Position numbers and translations under genes: made by a program. DNA of 64,000 nucleotides. Origin: Neospora caninum Liverpool. Lineage: Eukaryota; Apicomplexa; Conoidasida; Eucoccidiorida; Sarcocystidae. The DNA is taken from positions 3,157,101-3,221,100 of the forward strand of contig NC_018396.1 in the NCBI RefSeq assembly GCF_000208865.1, given 5' to 3'. Below, piece after piece: positions 24,201 through 33,856 of the stretch. Within the stretch, counting starts at the first letter, position 1. Each line of letters opens with the position of its first letter. The notes under the pieces were generated by a model, which did no database searches, had not been told where the DNA came from, and saw only the letters and a program-made list of their open reading frames with translations.

Positions 24201-25061
24201 TTCCCTCTGTGTGCCCAACAACGTATGCCTGAAAGGCAAATGACGAAGACCATCCCCCGCCGAAGAAGAAAGGGAAGTAAAGGAAGAAGAAACGGCAGTC
24301 AGGGAAGAAGAAGAGAAGGAGGTGAGGGAAGAAGAAGAGAAGGAGGTGAGGGAAGAAGAAGAGAAGGAGGTGAGGGAAGAAGAAGAGAAGGAGGTGAGGG
24401 AACAAGAAGAGAAGGAAGTCAGGGAAGAAGAAAAGGCGGTAAGAGAAGAAGAAGAGAAGGAAGTCAGGGAAGAAGAAAAGCACGGGGGAGAAGAGGAAGC
24501 CGTGGAAGAAGAGGAAACGGACGGAGCAGGAGACCTGCCACGAAATGGTTTCCTTTTCTCTTCTTTGGGCGCCCAAGGAGCGTGAGAGGACGAAGGGAGA
24601 CACGAGGGCGGATGAGGGCGGTTTTCCGGGTTCGCTATCCACGCCGACGGCGGGGGCTGCAGTGGACGAGGGCCAGGCAACACGGATTTGCGCAGGATCT
24701 GCGTCGGAGAGGAAATGTAGGTTTCTGCATTTTCGTGTAAGGCCGAAAAGAATGCGGACGGCTCCAGTTCGTTCCTCGAAAGAAGGCGAAAAAGCCCCTG
24801 CGCGGCGCCTCCATTCAAAATACCATCTGGACACCTTGTCTCTGAGAGAAGGCCGGGCGGATCGGCGCACGGCACACGCGGGTCACCTCCCGATGGACCT
24901 GGGAAAAGCGACCGACAAAACAGTCCAGTCTCGGGTTTTCTGTCCTTTCCAACTTTTCCCAGACGGCAGCCCGCCAGTCCGCCTCGAGCGCTGTCGCGCG
25001 AAACTTGACACGGTGTTTGCGCTACGGCGGTTCGCACGGGATGGCAGCGCGGTTGATCCAT
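14453..25061 (-). CDS. DUF4211-domain protein, 17 exons, 1188 aa
   Basis: Exons (minus): 25061-22757, 22166-22117, 21508-21352, 20952-20852, 20382-20344, 19874-19821, 19635-19591, 19451-19351, 18557-18475, 17866-17780, 17465-17427, 16929-16882, 16641-16570, 16248-16103, 15701-15663, 15302-15284, 14634-14453. The total is 3567 nt and all phases agree. Exon 1 (768 codons) is disordered: a Ser-rich repeat at about residues 195-260, Lys/Glu-rich tracts, then the coiled stretch KEKKLAEEKKMAEEKKIAKE. Exons 3-14 give a DUF4211-like domain (about 820-1110). It holds an acidic SDFIVEDGEGEE entry, PTWLKFILKEHP, the paired-Cys CVVCGRMKGTRYCVVLEG followed by PVYDS, and FAVGKHCGQQVRAWHMVHHF. This is the C..C / G..C...H..H pattern of the family (fungal proteins, animal PRR12 and QSER1). 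Function is unknown; a nuclear role is inferred. Least certain are the exon 5 donor (20344 or 20332), exons 15-16, and the exon 17 start (14634 or 14637). Confidence 0.75.
14984..15017. repeat. (TA)n microsatellite
   Basis: A pure TA run of about 34 bp in the last intron of the DUF4211 gene. Confidence 0.95.
16313..16341. repeat. (TA)n microsatellite
   Basis: A pure TA run of about 29 bp in the intron between exons 13 and 14 of the DUF4211 gene. Confidence 0.95.
17930..17949. repeat. (TA)n microsatellite
   Basis: A TA run of about 20 bp in the intron between exons 9 and 10 of the DUF4211 gene. Confidence 0.9.
18257..18287. repeat. (TA)n microsatellite
   Basis: A TA run of about 31 bp in the same intron (exons 9-10) of the DUF4211 gene as the tract at 17930. 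Confidence 0.95.
20511..20546. repeat. Interrupted (TA)n microsatellite
   Basis: A TA-rich tract with ATGTA and TACA interruptions in the intron between exons 4 and 5 of the DUF4211 gene. Confidence 0.9.
21645..21722 (-). pseudogene. cob: Nuclear copy of mitochondrial cytochrome b (NUMT fragment)
   Basis: On the minus strand this AT-rich island translates as LIRQQFMTRNVVSGWVIIW followed by LYSIIF. From established knowledge this is the C-terminal part of coccidian mitochondrial apocytochrome b, with apparent V-to-L and M-to-I changes in the WxYSxIF part. Similarity stops abruptly at both ends, where GC-rich nuclear sequence resumes on the left. The AT-rich DNA continues to about 21780 and may hold a second mitochondrial piece that I cannot identify. 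The fragment lies inside intron 2 of the DUF4211 gene, on that gene's transcribed strand, and is non-functional. Coccidian genomes are known for abundant short organellar insertions of this sort. Confidence 0.85.
24275..24490 (-). repeat. Coding minisatellite, about 24-bp unit (Ser-rich repeat)
   Basis: On the plus strand a unit close to GTGAGGGAAGAAGAAGAGAA plus GGAG repeats in tandem with small length and sequence changes. On the minus strand it encodes repeats of SSSSLTSF in exon 1 of the DUF4211 gene, with variants such as SSSLTAF and SSCSLTSF. All variation keeps the frame open, consistent with a translated tract. Confidence 0.9.
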
Positions 25062-25271
25062 GTGAGCGAAGGAAACGAAGCGGAGGCTCTGGCTGCCGAA
25101 CGGAACGTACGAGAACACGCGGAAAGTCTGTGTGTGCTGTCGCAAGAGGGGTGAAGGTGAGCAAAGAGAACGGTGAAAAGGACTCAAAGAGGAACTAGCA
25201 GTCAGCTAACTGAAAAGCTGTCGCGCGACCGCGTGTGCACGACTCTCTGCGCCTCCCCCCAACCGGTCGTC

Positions 25272-25338
25272 GAGACAGTTCTTTGTATTACATTTTATAC
25301 TGCCTTTTATAGGTTGTATTACAACAGTTTTACACTGT
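25272..25338. other. AT-rich island, possible second organellar insertion
   Basis: About 65 bp of strongly AT-rich sequence (several ATTACA/TTTTATA stretches) sit abruptly in GC-rich DNA upstream of the DUF4211 gene. The abrupt edges resemble the cytochrome b fragment at 21645-21722. I cannot match it to a mitochondrial gene, so this is a guess from composition. Confidence 0.25.
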
Positions 25339-26249
25339 CGAGGCGGAAAGGGCTCGGAATCCCAGAAGAAACAAAAAAGCTACGATATCGAGGGGAAACT
25401 GAACGCGGGCCGTACCCTTCCACATCGAAACGAGGATGTCTGAAGTCTCGCGGATTTCCGTCCAGCTGTGTGCAGAGCAACCGTGATGAAGAACCCAAGG
25501 CACGCGGAAGGTTTGAAGTCTACCGTTTCCCTCTGCAAGACACTGAGCAGTAAGGTAGTTGCGAGACGCGGGAAAACGAGCTCCTCTCTCTTTACGCAAC
25601 ACGACTTTCCGCTTCTCGTTGTCGGAAGCCAAGTGTCGTTCGAGAAGGAAGAGTAAGAGGGCAGAGAACTGGCGGTAGAACAACCTCGTGGACAAGAGGG
25701 AATCCCTGCAAACAATTTGAAACGGTAAGAGCGAGCAACGTCAGCAAGAGCGTGAAGCGAGTCCGGCTCCGTTCGAGGGGCCTAAATGGTGTGGTGTACG
25801 CGATTGGTTGCGAGGCCTCAGTACACACGGACCCAAAAAGTGCTTTGAAGCCATTCCCTTTTGGGGGAGTGGACTTTCGCGACAGCCATCTGCCAGAGGA
25901 CACGAGCGGGGGGAAACAGGAAAGCAGACTGGAGGTAGCGAGGCTGACCGCCGCTCACGCAAGGAGAGGCGCTTTGTGCGGGAAGGGGAATGTCAGTGGC
26001 GTCGCGGGCTTCTCGTGTGACTTACCCGTCACCCTTTTTCGGCCCCCGGACAGAGAGACACCAAGCCAGCAAAAGCCGTTGAAATGGTTCACGGCGGAGA
26101 CGGAGAGATGAATTGGAGCGCATGAGTCCGACAGGCCCCGCGAACTCGGAAGAGAAGGACATAACCACCTGGCCGATTTAACACGCGTGGCCGGTTGCTC
26201 CCCCTAGAGAGCAAGCAAAACGAGGCTCCATCGTCCAGGAGCGCTTTCG

Positions 26250-26267
26250 CCCCCCCCCCCCCCCCCC
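26250..26267. repeat. Homopolymer C run (18 nt)
   Basis: Eighteen consecutive C residues. This could be a real hypervariable tract or an assembly-length uncertainty. Confidence 0.95.
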
Positions 26268-28289
26268 GTTCTCGTCCCGCCCGCTCGAGATCAGTTTTCC
26301 CTTTTCTCTGGAGAAAAGGGTTCAAAGCAACAGATGTGCCGGTTGGAAGACGAAGCCTGCGCCGTGAGCTTTCCCCCGTTCGCCTCGGACCTTCGCCGCG
26401 CCCCATCTTTCCCATTTTCCGCAACCGACCGCCGGTTCTGGCATGAGGTCAACAAGAGGTCCGATCAAACACCCCTCAAAATCACACTCTCTGAAACACA
26501 GGACCAACGAGTTTCTGCGCACCCGCAGCAGCAAACGGCATGGGAATCGCTCCGTTGAACACTAGCTTTCTGGGGGGTTTCCTGCGTCGCGAAAGGAGGC
26601 AACCGCCGTAGCTCCATCGATATCTGGGAAGGGAGCAAAGACGAACCAAAGAAAGCCTTGCATGCCGAATTTAGTCAACCCACAACCTACAATGTGAGGA
26701 CGACAACCCGGTAACGGAAGCAGTGATAGGGATAGTGGAAGGGGGAATGTATACGAGTATAACCTGCACGGACTAGAGAAGACGGGATGTAGAAGCATAC
26801 ACATGGATACTTGGAGATCTGTACAGATGGGTACACAAATTGAATGACGATACATATTTATATAAATCAACATAGAGTTAAGTGGATACACACGAGAGGA
26901 GGGAAACACGTAGGGACTGAGGAGTACAGATGCATTTCGAGTTTTCGGAGTGGAAAGAACGGATATGGAATCCTCTGTGGAGAGTCCAGTTGTATGGTTT
27001 GCCCGACCTAGATCAACAGAGCCGTGTGCTACGCGGAAAAGAGCGGATTCCCCTGGCGTGCCGATGAAGAACAGAAAATTCCGCAGCTCTGTGAGTAGCT
27101 TGGGGATTCAATTCTTGGTGGAAAAGTGGACGGAGCCCCTTCCGCTTCAGCTGTTGAAAAGTCCTGATTTCCAGCTATTTTTTTTCGGAATACAGCCAGA
27201 CCTGGAATGCCGGTGAACAGCCGGTGCCCTCGTGGCGTCACCGTCCGTGTCTTCCCTTCGCTTGCCTGTGTACAGTGAAGGACTGCAAGATTTCCGCATC
27301 TGCCAGACATCGGGTCTTTGTACTCGAGTTTCGTGTCCCTGTGGCCTTGTCGAAAGGTTTCCTGTTCGCATACATCCAGTTCGATGGTCCTACGGACTGC
27401 CAGCCCAGGTCGAACTACGAGTGTGTCTTCAGTGCAAGGACCTCGAACGAGAGGAGTTTCAAGCGTGTTATAGGCATGCGATTAACGAGTTGGATACAAG
27501 TCAACAGAGCGCAGATGATTCAAGCGTTAACCTTCAGAGCGCTTGTCGCGGCTATCTGCTTGGGTTCGTACCTACGCAACGCGTGAAATTCACTAGGCTT
27601 CCTACATCTTAACCACTTCCTCCTTTCTGTTCGAAGGAGAACTAGGTCGCTTCACGCCCATGTCCTTTATCGTTTTGCCGATTGTGGCGGTCCCTTGAGC
27701 AGAAGCATTCAACTTTAAACAATGGGTCAAAACGAGAGCGGCCGAGCGTATGAATGTCTTGTTGGGACGCGTCCACAACGCATGCACAGCGGCGACACGC
27801 TGCCGCACATCGAACGGCGGTCCGTTTAGGTTCTTAGAGTCTGGGAGTTTCTTTCATGATTGGAAAGATCACGAGAAAGAAAGGCGAAAAAGCTGTATTT
27901 ACTGTTGGTTGCTCTCTCCTCTAACTTTCGCTGAGTCGACAATCACAAAACACTTCATTTCCAGTCGAACGGTAACGTCACCTCGTCGCATTTAACGGGA
28001 ATGTCGGGGCCGTTCTTTTTTCGAGCATTTCTTGCATGCCAATCTCTGCGTCGTCCGGTGTCTCCATATCGCTCTCTTTCCTTCTCTTTCCGTCCCGGTT
28101 TCCCCCCCCTGTGTCTCACCGGTCCTCTCTTCTCTTTCCGCTCGTTGATATTTCTCTCTCCTCCAATTTTTCTTCGGGTGTAGGCGCTTTTTCTTCGCTA
28201 CCGTTCTGGATCGTCTTTGTCACCTGTGTTGGCTCTTCGTGGTTGGCGGTGCTTCCCCTCTATCCGTTTCTTCGTTTTTTACGCACAGA

Positions 28290-28971
28290 ATGGCCTTCGA
28301 AAGCTTTCGCCGATTTGATCCTGAACGCCCGAACTACCGCTACTTCCCCAATCGCACGCGAGCGCAGACGGCGTGGCTGTCCTGGGGAGTTTTTGCTCTT
28401 GGTGGACTCGTTGGTCTCCTCTATCTGAAGTTTACCGAGTCGAGGCAAGAGGACTTAGCTCGCCAGTATACCGAACTGTCGCAGCAGGGCGGCGTGACCC
28501 AGACGGCAGTCAACCAGGTCAGCGGGAAGAACGAGAAAAGGAGACCAGAAGGATATAGAAGTGCATGACGTGGTTGTTGCGGAGAGGAGGAGAGGGAAAG
28601 TTGGATTGAGTGGCTCAAGCGTCACGAACAAACAACCCGTTGCAAAACTCGTAGGGTGTGGTTCTGTAGGTGCTTGTATGAAGGGCGCGAAAACACAGTG
28701 GAAAAAGAGAGGAATTAGGTATATGAGTGAAGCTATTCGTGCAAGCACGTACCTGTGTGTCTCTGTGTATCCTACTGTGTTTGCTTGTGTGTCGGCGATT
28801 CATAACTGTGTGTAGATTCATGCCAATGTGTCTTTTTTCGGGATCTCTCTTTCACTCTCGCAGATTCAGAATCAGAACAACTACTTCCAAGGAGTGCTCC
28901 AGAACGCCCGTCGTCGTGATCTCGGCCTTCCCACCCCTAGGGCTTCTCTTCGGATTGAAGACGAAGAATAG
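28290..28971 (+). CDS. Small single-pass membrane protein, 111 aa, two exons
   Basis: Model: 28290-28517 and 28864-28971. The intron is 346 bp, phase 0, CCAG|GTCAGC...TCGCAG|ATT. The start ATGGCC sits in a good context (ACAGAATGG). The protein starts MAFESFRRFDPERPNYRYFP and has one hydrophobic helix at about residues 29-47 (WLSWGVFALGGLVGLLYLKF). A polar, Gln/Asn-rich segment (QGGVTQTAVNQIQNQNNYFQ) and an acidic tail ending RIEDEE follow. There is no cleavable signal peptide. Size, the short Arg-rich front and a central helix resemble small accessory subunits of mitochondrial inner-membrane complexes, but I do not recognise a family and that placement is inference. Clean splice phases and the sharp composition change at the exon ends support a real gene. 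Confidence 0.75.
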
Positions 28972-31666
28972 TCAAAAAACAATTTTTTGTCGGGAAAACA
29001 TTCTTTGTGGTACAGGCATACAGTGTTCCCCTCTATGGTGCGCAGAAACCTGATTTTTTTTTTTGCGAACAGTCCTCTTCCATTCGTTGCCTTGCAACGC
29101 AAACATTTGCAAACGCAGCCTGAGAACAGGAACTGCATTGTTCTCTCAAGATTTTCCCTCTTTCTGATCGCAATAAGTCCAATAGGAAGATCAACTAGAG
29201 GTCTTGGTGTGGTGAATCTGAACGCCAAATATATTTATCTCTATATGTGCCTGCCAAAGTTCTCGATTGATTGGATGGTAGAGGAGTAAGGGGCTCGAGA
29301 AGTAGAGATGGTTGAACGAACACATGGATCGGCCTTTCAGCAGCGTAGGAGGTGCAAAATATACGTATGCAACAGCAGAAGAGGGCGAAGAACGAAGATT
29401 ATATGTGTTTATAGCGAGGCAGATGTGGACGGACACATGTGCGTGCATTGCGGAGAGACCAGAGATGAATGGAGTAGAACAGACGTCACCAAGATAATCA
29501 CTACAACACTCTGTTCTGTTTCTCCGGAACCTTGCTACCCGTTTGCGTTTTTTTTTCCTAGCCGGCAAACCCTTCTTTTCAAGAGAATCCAACTTCCTTG
29601 ACTTGGAACAAACAAGTCGAATTTGGTACTGAAAAAGGGGCAGCGTGGCGGTCGATTCTCGGAGGAAAGTGACGATCTGCACTGAAACGGCCACAACTGT
29701 TTTTCTTTCCGTACCCTTCCTGGATCCGGCTTCGGAGCGCAAAAAATGCCGCGTCAGCATACCTCATTGGTTCTGGATTGTTAGCCATTTTGCTCGTCTT
29801 TCGCCGTTCAAATCTGCGAAAGCACGAGAGAACCCACCCAAAGAAGATCGCCGCGAATGACGGTGTTTCCTCCGAAGAAAAACGAAGCTACAGTTCGTTT
29901 TCTTGCTCTTTCTAGGTGCGACGGACAAAGTACAGGAGACGATAGCAGAAACGATGGAGAAATCAGGCAGATAAACTAGGCTTCTTAGCACTAACAGAAG
30001 TTGTGACACGGGCAAACACACAAGCGGCTCTCTTAGAAAAGCGTGCCTACGGAGACGACACGATGGAATGAGATAGGCGTCAGAAGCCGCTTTTTCATCC
30101 TACCTTCTGGATTGACGGTGATGTCGCTTCTTTGTGTCCATTCTTCTTTATGTTCATTCATCTTGGTCTCCATTCCACTTTTACAATTTGTATCAGCTTC
30201 TCCTTCCCGTTTTCGGTCCCTTTAAGCGTGTTCGCTTCTGCTGTCCCTCTCTGTCACCTGAGTCCAGGCTGTCTCCTCTCTTACCCTATTCCTTTTTCAG
30301 GGTGATTGCCTTTGGCCCCTCGAATGTTTGAATACCAAACAGCAAGCAGAGCCTATACTCGGAAGAAGCGCCTCACCACGAACGCTTCCTGTCGAAGACA
30401 CACGTAGAGGACGGCTTGGAGCCGTGAGATTTCCCGGAGAACCGCTCTTCCACAGAAATCTACTGGACGAGGGAAAAGCCAGCAGCCTTTGCGGGCCCAG
30501 AACCAGTCAACTGTATCGAGGGGTTTTAAGTGCATTTACCTCGAGGCCGCTGTGGGCGCCCCGGCGCCCCCTCTTTGGGTTGCCCCGCTTCCCGCTGAAG
30601 ATTAGTTTTTTCGATCAGCTACTTCAGTGATAAGCCAGTAGGAAGGCAGGTCAAGAGTGGATCCACGACGAAAAACCCGCGCTCGTGTTTTGCGGGGAGC
30701 TCTGTGCGTAATTCCCTTCCTTCTGCTCTCAGAATCTTCGTTCTTACTCAAGTATCAGCCAGCTTTCGACCGGTGTGTCACGTCGCCGCAACAAATAGAT
30801 ACCTCACCCCGGCAGGGAAATTGGCGCAGGGTTTTCCTCTTGACGATCCAACCAAAGTTTGAGAGACACAGTAAGGCACATATGAGGGAAGGCCCTTAGG
30901 ACAAGAGCCGAGCTGCGCTCTGCGATGCTCACTGCACGACGGGACTTTTTTGGCTCTGCATTGCACATGCCACGGACCCGCTGTGCTCTCTCCCATCATT
31001 GCCACTGACAGAGAAGCTGCTTATAGAAGGTCATCCCTTGGCGAAATACCATGGACACGCCCATCCCCCAGCTATATCGGCGTCTAATGCCCAGAACTGT
31101 TGCTCTCCCTCTTACTCGTCTCGGTGTTTCCCTTTCTTCTCGAACAAAAATGTCCCCTCTCCTTCCCGCCACAAAGCCTTTTCCGGACGCGTTCTCCTAT
31201 TGACCCAACCGCGCGTTCTATCGCAGTCTTTGTCATTAACTACCGGTCGTGAGAGTGGAACAGTGTAGAGCCATCGACAATGCATACGCGGCAAAAGTGT
31301 CCGGTCCGTGTTGCAATCACGCAGGCGTTCACATTTCACAGAAGCGTTGTACAGACGAAGAGAGGCCCCCTGTGTGAAAGTGGGTAATCTAGAAGACAAG
31401 GAAAACACTAGAGAAAGAGAACATTCTCCTCCCATGAGCGCTTTTCACACCAGAGCTCTCGTGTCAACCGTGAGACCTCTCCTCTCAGCTTCTATTCTTG
31501 CGCAGGATCCCTTTCTCAGTTCCTCGGTGCCAGCGGAACGGCGTCGGTTTGCCTTTTCTGCTGCCCCTCCTCTTGCTTTTTGCCTCTGCGTTTCCACTGC
31601 TGTCGAGCAGACGTGTTCATTGCATTCTCTCGGATCGAACAAACGCTCTTCCGTGTGACTCTCATC
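28972..31666. other. Intergenic region
   Basis: About 2.7 kb between two plus-strand genes: the 3' UTR of the small membrane protein gene and the upstream region of the type I membrane protein gene. Frames such as 29191-29760 (minus) lack any domain or splice support. No RNA gene is seen. Confidence 0.5.
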
Positions 31667-33856
31667 ATGACAAACTGGAGGAGACTCCGAGCTCCCGAAC
31701 GACAGAGAGCTCTCAAGTTGTTGTATCTCCTCGCTCCCTATCTTCTTTTCTGCGGTGTGACGATTCCGCGCTGCTCCGCGAGCTGTAGCCTCTCTTGTGT
31801 GAAGAGAACGCAGGCAGAAAGGACCGAAAATGAAGCTGCGGCTTCACTGCCGTCGTCCGCATCCACTAGAGACTCGCACGTTGCGTCATACGGCTCTGAC
31901 CTCCGTGCCCGTGCGACCTTCCTCTCTCCTTCCGAGGAACGCACAGCAGCCGATGAGGGAGAGGCAGAACTCGGAAACGGTGAGGCGAGAAGAGGCGATG
32001 TAGATTCAAAAGCAGACTTGGGGGAGAAGTCACACAAGAACGGCTGCCTCCTCTTGGGGGCCGGGGCGCCCCCTTGCTGCAGAACATCATCCTGTGGAGA
32101 TGGTCCACAGGTTGGTCAAAAAACCAGTCGCGACCGACAGAATCTCTCCTCACCTCGCGACGCGCCTCCGGCATCCCAGGCAGCAGCCTTGCCAGTCTCG
32201 CCTCGTTCTCTGGAGGCGGTGGAGTCCTCTCCAGATGTGCTGCAAAAGTCGGAAGAAATCGCGCAACCTACCGACAAGGATGCAGCCGAGACAGCGAAGG
32301 AAAAGGGAGCACAGGCAATCGGTTCTCATTCGCATCCCGGCAGACAAAAGAGAGACACTGAGAGGCCAGACGCGCCGCAGGCAGCCGAAGCCACAAGGAA
32401 ACACCTGACCCCTTCAGGGGAGGTTGCGAGCGAAGCGTACAGTGAAAGCGCCCCGATCCCGGCTAAAAACCTCACACAAGAGAGCGGCATCGAGTCAGCT
32501 GGACACGAGAAACACTCGGGCGGCCAGGGAAGTGGACCAGGGTCTTCTGCAGCGTCGGCTGAGAAGGCAGACTCCGCTTCGAAAACGAACGGGAAAGGCG
32601 ACAGCTCTCCGCTGGCGGGGCCTAAAGAAGAGTTGCGTTCATCCGAGAAGCGTTTCATGCAGGTCGCCTTGCCTGCCGTCGAGGACACGGAGAGACATGC
32701 GCTGACTGACGGCGCAACGAAGCCACAGAGCACCATTTGGGAGAAAAGAGGAACAGACCGGATGCCCAAAGCTAAAGACGGTGCGCCGTCCTCGGCCTCA
32801 ACGTCTTCTGGAGGGTTCCCCATGCCTCTATGGGTTTTAATGGTTTCTATTGTTGGTTTCGTTGCCGTGGCGGCGGTGGGCCTTTTGGTTGTGTTCGTTT
32901 TTTTTCGAAGCCATCGACTGCGCCACCGAAAGAAGCGAGAGGCGAAACTCATGCTGAGGAAAATGATTCGCTCGAATTCTGTCCCAACGCCTGAACTGGT
33001 ATCTCGGTATGCGCGAGAAATGCGTGAGGAAGACGGCCCGGGAGAGAGGCGGTGCTCACTGCCGCAGTCAGGCGGGGGGAAGGCTCCTCTGCCGCCTCCG
33101 CACGGTGTTCCTGCGGCCCCAAAGAAGCGCGCTGGAGTCTCCAGGACGGGTTTCGCCAAAGGCGTCAAACTCCCTTTTCGCAGTCGAAGAAAACTCTCTG
33201 GAGTCGCGCAGGGAGCACCGTCAGGAGAAGCGCGCGAAAGAACGCTATCGACGTCTTCTTCTCTCTCCCCCTCGAGGCCTGTATCGGGTGTCCCCGACGA
33301 ATCGCTTCCTAGGGCGTCAGACCCTCGCCTCATGCCGGGGGGAGTCGTTCCAAGCGGTTGGAAGAAAGCGGGAGACTCGCTGGGTTTCTTTTCGTTTGCC
33401 TCTAGGGAAGGGACAGCAGAGATTCCCTTGTCTCCAGCTGGCGTGTTAGACGTGCCGGAGGTGCGGAACGAGTTTGCATCGACGCCTTCACCGCAAGAAG
33501 CAAAGCGCGGCAGGAACAAATGGGTCGTTGTCGCGAGACATCAACACTTGTTTCACCCTCCACAGAATAATCTGGGCAATCTCCGGAACGATCGAGACGA
33601 CGCTTGCTGCGGTCGCCAGACGTGGGCGAGTGAAGTCGCTGAGGATGCGGGATGTGGCGGCGCAGGAGGCCTCGAAGACCCCTCTGAAGGTTGGTCCAGT
33701 GACATACCGTCTCACATGATGCAAACCGCCATCCACAGAGAGACAGAGGTGATTGATGAAGACGCCATCGTTGAGTTCGATGCAACGGTTCCACTCGAAA
33801 ATACAGACGAGGGCGAGGCAGGAGAAGACGAAGACGGGAGCGTCGACAGGAAATAG
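31667..33856 (+). CDS. Type I single-pass membrane protein, 729 aa, function unknown
   Basis: A single open exon. The frame stays open upstream to about 31580, but the first ATG is at 31667. It opens a signal peptide: basic MTNWRRLRAPERQRA, then hydrophobic LKLLYLLAPYLLFCG at about residues 16-31. The luminal or extracellular part (about 40-385) is low-complexity, rich in Ala, Ser, Glu and Lys, with a few Cys near its start (CSASCSLSC, CCRTSSC). A strong transmembrane helix at about 388-412 (WVLMVSIVGFVAVAAVGLLV and on to FFR) is followed by a basic stop-transfer stretch (RSHRLRHRKKREAK). A cytoplasmic tail of about 310 residues, with basic and acidic patches, ends EDEDGSVDRK. No known domain is seen. 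Topology suggests a secretory-pathway or surface/organelle membrane protein; which compartment cannot be told. Confidence 0.8.
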   Translation: MTNWRRLRAPERQRALKLLYLLAPYLLFCGVTIPRCSASCSLSCVKRTQAERTENEAAASLPSSASTRDSHVASYGSDLRARATFLSPSEERTAADEGEAELGNGEARRGDVDSKADLGEKSHKNGCLLLGAGAPPCCRTSSCGDGPQVGQKTSRDRQNLSSPRDAPPASQAAALPVSPRSLEAVESSPDVLQKSEEIAQPTDKDAAETAKEKGAQAIGSHSHPGRQKRDTERPDAPQAAEATRKHLTPSGEVASEAYSESAPIPAKNLTQESGIESAGHEKHSGGQGSGPGSSAASAEKADSASKTNGKGDSSPLAGPKEELRSSEKRFMQVALPAVEDTERHALTDGATKPQSTIWEKRGTDRMPKAKDGAPSSASTSSGGFPMPLWVLMVSIVGFVAVAAVGLLVVFVFFRSHRLRHRKKREAKLMLRKMIRSNSVPTPELVSRYAREMREEDGPGERRCSLPQSGGGKAPLPPPHGVPAAPKKRAGVSRTGFAKGVKLPFRSRRKLSGVAQGAPSGEARERTLSTSSSLSPSRPVSGVPDESLPRASDPRLMPGGVVPSGWKKAGDSLGFFSFASREGTAEIPLSPAGVLDVPEVRNEFASTPSPQEAKRGRNKWVVVARHQHLFHPPQNNLGNLRNDRDDACCGRQTWASEVAEDAGCGGAGGLEDPSEGWSSDIPSHMMQTAIHRETEVIDEDAIVEFDATVPLENTDEGEAGEDEDGSVDRK

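Larger units (their letters stand above)
25062..28289. other. Divergent intergenic region (DUF4211 gene and 111-aa membrane protein gene)
   Basis: About 3.2 kb of shared upstream sequence. Open frames (for example 27232-27612) are short, overlap in several frames and show no domain. It holds a homopolymeric C run and an AT-rich island, listed separately. Promoters and 5' UTR exons are expected but none can be placed. Confidence 0.5.

Noticed and set aside
29191..29760. Open minus-strand frame of 189 codons
   Set aside because: No domain, no splice support and noisy composition in an AT-richer spacer.
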